Source: Enterococcus rivorum (GTDB lineage Bacteria > Bacillota > Bacilli > Lactobacillales > Enterococcaceae). From it: a DNA stretch of 64,000 nt. The position numbers and the translations under genes were made by a program. Under the pieces are notes generated by a model. That model had not been told where the DNA came from. It saw nothing but the letters and a program-made list of their open reading frames with translations, and did no database searches. Shown here piece after piece: positions 60,901 to 64,000 of the stretch. The stretch covers positions 84,955 through 148,954 of the forward strand of contig NZ_MIEK01000045.1 of assembly GCF_001742285.1 (NCBI RefSeq), read 5' to 3'. The first letter of the stretch is position 1. Each line of letters starts with the position of its first letter.

Positions 60901-62301
60901 GAAAAAAAATTTGCCAATCTGACGAAAGGTAAATTTGATGATCAACAATTATCTGGATTTATTAATCGTCAATTAGTGGAAACACGCCAAATTACGAAGA
61001 ATGTCGCCATCATTTTGGACAAAATCTATAATGATGAGGCAAAAAATGAAAAAGAAGTAGCAATCATTACACTTAAATCAGCTTTAACGTCACAATATAG
61101 ACAAGGAATTATCTACGTGCCGAATGATGACTTTGATGAGTTGAAGCTAGTGTCCAAGACCAATTCTCGATTGAAAGAAGTCAAGCTACATGATGGATTT
61201 TACAAAGTTCGAGAAATTAATGACTATCATCATGCTCATGATGCTTATTTAAACAACGTTGTAGCGACATATCTCTATGAAGCAATGCCTGATTTGCGCC
61301 CACTGTTTGTATATGGTGAGCATTCAAGAGAGATACACAAAAGGTTCTTAGGCAAATATGCCACGACTCGAAAGGGGCAGTTTAAGCAGCTATTGGTAGA
61401 TATGCAGGATGAATACTGGATGCGCAAAGACAAAGAAGGAAACTTTATTGATGGCGAAATTTTGTGGAGACGTGATGAAGTACTACAAATAGTGAAGAAG
61501 GTTTTAGACTATCGGAATATACAAATCACGAAAAAGTTAGAGATGATGGTCACAGGAGGGGAGGAAAAAAGCTTTTATCAAGATTCACGTTGTCGAAAAG
61601 ACAAAACGGCGATACCATATAAAACAAATTGGGATCCATCTAAGTATGGAGGATTTAAATCGCCAAGAACAGCTTACGCTATTCCTGTCATTAAAAAAAA
61701 TAAGCCTAAGCTAGAACCTGTTTTACTCGTTAATCGTTCAAAAGTCGAGACAGATGGACAATTTGACTGTGAAAAGTTCAAAGAATTAAATCCGACGTTG
61801 AAGATACTAGGACAACCAATCTGGAAATATCAATCTTTTGAAATGTTTGATGGAACCAAACGTTATATTGCTTCTGCTAGTGAAATTCATAAAGGGAACC
61901 AAATAAAATTTTCTCAAGAACATATGAAATTTATAAGCTGTTGCCAGAAATATGATGAAGTGAAAAATAAATTAGCTTTTGATTTTGTGAATGAAAGTAA
62001 ACATTTATTCCAAGAAATCTTAACAGCTATAAAGGATAATATTCATCGCTATCGGCTTATCGCAGAAGGTATAGAAGTACACCGGAAATTTAGTAACATG
62101 CTTGAGAATATAGAAAAATTATCAACTCAAGAGTTGGTAGATAATCTATTAGATGCCATTAATATTACCAGTGTAGGAACTACAAACAATGCTTTTGGGA
62201 GGGTTAGGTATAAAGGCAGTTACCTAAATGAGATTTGGAGTGCTACCTTAATCCATCAGTCTGTTACAGGGCTTTACGAAACAAGAGAAAAACTAATATA
62301 A
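57985..62301 (+). CDS. cas9: Type II-A CRISPR-associated endonuclease Cas9
   Basis: The 1438-residue protein begins with RuvC-I (YTIGLDIGTTSVGWAV, catalytic Asp 11), then the Arg-rich bridge helix (RRTRGVRRRIRRRKER), the REC lobe, RuvC-II (IVIEMARENQSS, Glu near 841), HNH (EYEIDHIIPQTYIKDDSFDN, catalytic His near 918), RuvC-III (HHAHDAYLNNVV near 1083-1094) and a PAM-interacting C-terminus. All catalytic residues are present, so it looks active. It is longer than the 1330-1390 residues of familiar streptococcal and enterococcal Cas9. AAGGAGG precedes the ATG. tracrRNA, cas1, cas2 and csn2 follow. Confidence 0.97.
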   Translation: MVKKGYTIGLDIGTTSVGWAVTDDDFELVNKKMSIKDKSGSTIKRVRKNLWGVRLFDEAKTAENTRRTRGVRRRIRRRKERLNYLQGIFSSEMAKMDENFFMRLEESFFKLSDKSEQNKFPYALFKNEIEEKAYYRQFPTIYHLRKHLMEHEESDLRKIYLGLHHILKYRGHFVQEGQKMDVANIDIQGNLKELFNALNENFSNKEDDFEQERMKDGVKRAKVLFDTEKLAAVEEILKEKISKSWKVNKISKGILAEKKDLPIFKAIVGNKIDLAGIFDCPDYAEKVNESIKELKDKVYFNKEDFEETFEKLSQLLKEEELEILILARKCYEAVLLADIMQGEQSLSDAMVAKYNDHKKDLVIFKKFVIDYFSEDVYFDLFKNTQLAGNYHSYVKGERKGNKFNHASLDDFYKFVKKELDKKAEELSEHPVYKQILQKIELETFLPKQRMFKNGAIPYQVHLHELRAIIKKQEKRFPFLAEKIIIKDNQKDISEYKIETLMKFRIPYYVGPLIEAREGELGKKRTNYSRFAWMQKSPESQNIGITPWNFHSVVDKDASASEFIERMTGFCSYFPEEPVLPKNSLIYQQFTVFQELSIVGYYDEQNRKHYLDGETRRRIFEDLFKKNRTVSAGLLRKWLVCNQRTSQEEKEIRLFGLDLKKNGLGSGNFNTKYTTYLDLKDAGITEKQLKQHKDFFEKIVKYQTIFEDKKILKRRIILLNEEQPLLSEEQIKNLAKKHYTGWGNLSLKLIDGIQDKGKTILDYLETQDYNQNLMQLMNDENKSFEMQIEQARAGKVQFGKIDYSFVEQLAGSPAIKRGIWQSLQIVEELVAFLGKENIKKIVIEMARENQSSKRTKSRQKQIEALYQKVTGDLKNEQEKIDVMQNFDNERVFLYYLQNGKCMHSGEKLELSQLSEYEIDHIIPQTYIKDDSFDNKVLVTRNANQQKGGDVPSYDVIDKMKSYWEKLKENNLISEKKFANLTKGKFDDQQLSGFINRQLVETRQITKNVAIILDKIYNDEAKNEKEVAIITLKSALTSQYRQGIIYVPNDDFDELKLVSKTNSRLKEVKLHDGFYKVREINDYHHAHDAYLNNVVATYLYEAMPDLRPLFVYGEHSREIHKRFLGKYATTRKGQFKQLLVDMQDEYWMRKDKEGNFIDGEILWRRDEVLQIVKKVLDYRNIQITKKLEMMVTGGEEKSFYQDSRCRKDKTAIPYKTNWDPSKYGGFKSPRTAYAIPVIKKNKPKLEPVLLVNRSKVETDGQFDCEKFKELNPTLKILGQPIWKYQSFEMFDGTKRYIASASEIHKGNQIKFSQEHMKFISCCQKYDEVKNKLAFDFVNESKHLFQEILTAIKDNIHRYRLIAEGIEVHRKFSNMLENIEKLSTQELVDNLLDAINITSVGTTNNAFGRVRYKGSYLNEIWSATLIHQSVTGLYETREKLI

Positions 62302-62303
62302 TC

Positions 62304-62341
62304 AAAAAACTTCCGAGAAGATGTAATCATCTTCTCGGAAG
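62304..62341 (-). terminator. Leftward terminator between tracrRNA and cas9
   Basis: A perfect 14-pair stem (62310-62323 with 62328-62341) has its T6 tail on the minus strand, so it stops transcription coming from the tracrRNA side before it enters cas9 in antisense. It may also trim the cas9 mRNA end. Confidence 0.75.
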
Positions 62342-62352
62342 CAAATTAAGAT

Positions 62353-62457
62353 AAAAAAAAACGCCCGATGGCAGGCGAACTTGTGTAAGTTAGATACGCA
62401 TATAGCTTATTTTAACTTAGTCATGTTAATTTGAACAGTTCCCACAGTTCATATAAC
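62353..62457 (-). ncRNA. tracrRNA
   Basis: Read on the minus strand, the RNA would begin with an anti-repeat (about 62412-62446, containing AACATGAC then TAAGTTAAAATAAG, the conserved type II-A tracr core), followed by a small hairpin AACTT-ACAC-AAGTT (62378-62391) and a terminator stem (62362-62377, six pairs, loop CCAT) with T9. The anti-repeat predicts a CRISPR repeat containing GTCATGTTAATTTGAACAG. It pairs with crRNA to load Cas9. Transcription is opposite to cas9. Confidence 0.85.
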
Positions 62458-62463
62458 AATTAA

Positions 62464-62493
62464 ATCGTACTACAAAATAGTATGTATTGTCAA
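62464..62493 (-). promoter_or_regulatory. tracrRNA promoter
   Basis: On the minus strand TTGACA (62488-62493) and TACGAT (62464-62469) are 18 bases apart, placing the transcription start near 62457. Confidence 0.65.
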
Positions 62494-62511
62494 TAAAAAG
62501 GAGGGGTAAAA

Positions 62512-63390
62512 TTGACTTGGAGAGTTATTGTTGTAAATGAACATTCAAAACTAAGTTATCAAAATGGTAGCTTAATTTACAAATCAAATGTTTCAATTGA
62601 AAAAATACATTTAACTGAAATTCATACGTTACTATTAGAAACGACAGATATTAATATTACAACTGGGTTGATTTATAAATTAATCGAAAGTAACGTTAAA
62701 ATTATTTTTTGTGATGCCAAAAGACATCCGCATGCAGAGTTAATTCCTTATTATGGTACTCACGATAGCAGTAAGAAAATTAATCAGCAGATAAACTGGC
62801 AAGAGGATTATAAGCAGTATATTTGGACAGAAGTGATCAAACAAAAAATTCACAATCAAGCAGCTCACTTAAAAAAAATAGGTAAAATAGATGAAGCTAA
62901 TAAGTTATTTCATTATGTTGGTGAGCTACAACCATTTGATGCTACTAATCGGGAAGGTCATAGTGCTAAAGTATATTTCAATGCACTTTTTGGAAAGAAA
63001 TTTTCTAGAGAGCAAACCAATGATATTAATGCTTTTTTAGATTATGGTTATTCACTAATCTTATCAATCGTCAATCGTGAAATTGCCAAAAATGGTCAGT
63101 TAACTCAGATTGGTTTAAAGCATACTAATTATTTTAATCCTTATAATTTGTCTAGTGATTTGATGGAACCATTTAGAATTGTTATTGATGAAATTGTTTA
63201 TGAAATCCAAACACAATCTTTTAAAATGAATAAACATCGTCTTTTTGAAATTTTTCAGCGAACTTATGAATATGGCAATAAAAAAATGTATTTAACTAAC
63301 GTGATTGAACACTATATAAAGAAGGTTCTACAGAGCTTGGACAAAAAAGACATTAAGTCGATACCGGAGTTCAGGATAAGTGAGTTATAG
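62512..63390 (+). CDS. cas1: CRISPR integrase Cas1 (type II)
   Basis: A TTG start follows AAAGGAGGGG. The 292 residues have the N-terminal beta domain and C-terminal helical domain of Cas1, with metal-binding Glu in [11 protein letters not shown] (about 148), His in [12 protein letters not shown] (about 205) and acidic residues in SSDLMEPFR. It integrates new spacers with Cas2. It overlaps cas2 by 11 bases. Confidence 0.95.
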   Translation: MTWRVIVVNEHSKLSYQNGSLIYKSNVSIEKIHLTEIHTLLLETTDINITTGLIYKLIESNVKIIFCDAKRHPHAELIPYYGTHDSSKKINQQINWQEDYKQYIWTEVIKQKIHNQAAHLKKIGKIDEANKLFHYVGELQPFDATNREGHSAKVYFNALFGKKFSREQTNDINAFLDYGYSLILSIVNREIAKNGQLTQIGLKHTNYFNPYNLSSDLMEPFRIVIDEIVYEIQTQSFKMNKHRLFEIFQRTYEYGNKKMYLTNVIEHYIKKVLQSLDKKDIKSIPEFRISEL

Positions 63391-63730
63391 ATATATGAGA
63401 CAATTATTATTTTTTGATTTGCCAACAGAAACAGCGCAGGATAAAAGAGCCTACCGTAAGTTTCGAAAATTCTTAATTGCTGAAGGATTCGTAATGTTAC
63501 AATTTTCAGTTTATAGTAAATTGACTTTAAATGATACGCAAGCAAAAACGGTATTGAGAAGGTTAGAACAAAATAAACCTAGAGAAGGAAATGTAGTTGT
63601 TTTGAAAGTAACAGAGAAACAATTTGCTCAAATGAGTTATTTACTAGGGGATAAGGATGCTTCTGTTGCTAACAGTGATCAGAGGGTTGTGTTTTTAGGG
63701 GAGGAGTTGAAAGGGACTGATTCAAATTAA
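63380..63730 (+). CDS. cas2: CRISPR adaptation protein Cas2
   Basis: I prefer the GTG at 63380 because the resulting start [15 protein letters not shown] matches the family; an ATG five codons on is the alternative. The 116 residues include [20 protein letters not shown] and [13 protein letters not shown], and [14 protein letters not shown]. It forms the adaptation complex with Cas1. Confidence 0.93.
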   Translation: MSYRYMRQLLFFDLPTETAQDKRAYRKFRKFLIAEGFVMLQFSVYSKLTLNDTQAKTVLRRLEQNKPREGNVVVLKVTEKQFAQMSYLLGDKDASVANSDQRVVFLGEELKGTDSN

Positions 63731-63908
63731 TTTTTCACATCTGGAACAACCAATAGAGTTGGAAAAAACGAAATGTAATATTTTAGTCGTTGAAAATAAT
63801 CAAGTGTATTCGAAAATTATGTATTCTCTGTATAATCGTGAGGACGAGTATTTCAAAATTTTTGATGACAAATACAAAAATTTAAAAGAGAAAGAGATCA
63901 TACTGTAG
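63717..63908 (+). pseudogene. csn2: csn2 truncated by an insertion sequence
   Basis: The frame directly after cas2 encodes [20 protein letters not shown] and so on, the N-terminus of Csn2, for about 63 residues and then runs into IS DNA and a stop at 63906-63908. Full Csn2 has about 220 residues. No ATG exists at the family start: the codon before Ile is CTG, with GGGGAGGAG upstream. Csn2 forms a ring around DNA ends and is needed for spacer acquisition in type II-A, so adaptation is probably lost. Confidence 0.85.
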
Positions 63909-64000
63909 TGCGCCCCTTAAGTTGGACCAGAAAATCTAACTTAAGGGGCTTTTTATAGTGGCTAAATATGATTATGACTTTAAAAAATTAGTTGTTGAAG
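63904..64000 (+). mobile_element. IS3-family-like insertion sequence, left end (partial)
   Basis: The end begins TGTAGTGCGCCCCTTAAG at 63904, typical of IS3-family (IS150-like) tips. A perfect 12-pair hairpin (63912-63923 with 63938-63949) plus T5 follows, which would block read-through into the transposase. The element leaves the window, so its right end and target duplication are not visible. Confidence 0.75.
63958..64000 (+). CDS. IS transposase OrfA, 5' end only
   Basis: A GTG start opens a frame reading (M)AKYDYDFKKLVVE, the usual N-terminus of IS3-family OrfA helix-turn-helix proteins. Only 14 codons are inside the window. Confidence 0.7.
   Translation, partial: MAKYDYDFKKLVVE

Noticed and set aside
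62310..62341. Rightward terminator of cas9
   Set aside because: No T-run follows on the plus strand; the T6 tail lies on the minus strand, so it fits the tracrRNA direction.
1..64000. tRNA, rRNA or complete insertion sequence
   Set aside because: None was recognised on either strand by eye; weak tRNA-like folds could be missed without a covariance search.

Overview
The window is AT-rich DNA from a low-GC Gram-positive bacterium, most likely an Enterococcus or close relative in the Lactobacillales. The support is the combination of ESX/LXG type VII secretion cargo, a class A penicillin-binding protein, CcpA-type cre sites, a glucitol-type PTS, an OpuC-type transporter and a type II-A CRISPR-Cas locus. 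Strong ribosome binding sites and frequent TTG/GTG starts fit that group. No rRNA, tRNA or complete insertion sequence was found.

Region 1 (1-23.2 kb) is accessory. Two LXG toxin modules (at the left edge, and at 13.5-16.9 kb with EsxA, Lap1-like and Lap2-like partners) are each followed by a trail of displaced toxin tips, membrane-type immunity proteins and DUF4176 proteins, several of them broken. Between the modules lie DUF960, RadC, a chimeric serine-recombinase fragment, an HTH/ImmA-IrrE pair, and a possible defence module: an HNH nuclease gene interrupted at a run of nine T, followed by a minimal nucleotidyltransferase. A direct repeat of about 170 bp (6272-6440 and 23064-23232) brackets most of this.

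Region 2 (23.6-35.5 kb) is mostly envelope related: a bifunctional PBP with a translationally coupled membrane-anchored partner, a LysM secreted protein, a putative surface hydrolase, two P-loop kinase-like genes (one broken), and a four-gene cluster with a glutathionylspermidine-synthase-like ATP-grasp protein.

Region 3 (35.7-57.6 kb) is catabolic. Divergent operons around 37.7 kb encode a glucitol-family PTS (GutM, EIIC, EIIBC leftward; EIIA rightward), a Rossmann/SAF oxidoreductase, a SorC-type regulator and a complete 2-oxoacid dehydrogenase complex (E1a, E1b, E2, E3). Both promoters carry cre-like sites. A second divergent system has an MFS transporter and RpiR regulator leftward, and a flavin dehydrogenase, EtfB, EtfA, SDR and FGGY kinase rightward. 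Its gene content matches the E. coli ygcS-ygcU-ygcR-ygcQ-ygcW-ygcE cluster. A possible structured RNA and a four-gene OpuC-like transporter follow.

Region 4 (57.9-64 kb) holds cas9, a tracrRNA read from the opposite strand between cas9 and cas1, cas1, cas2 and the first 60-odd codons of csn2, which is cut by an IS3-type element running off the window. No CRISPR array is visible, so it presumably lies beyond the IS.
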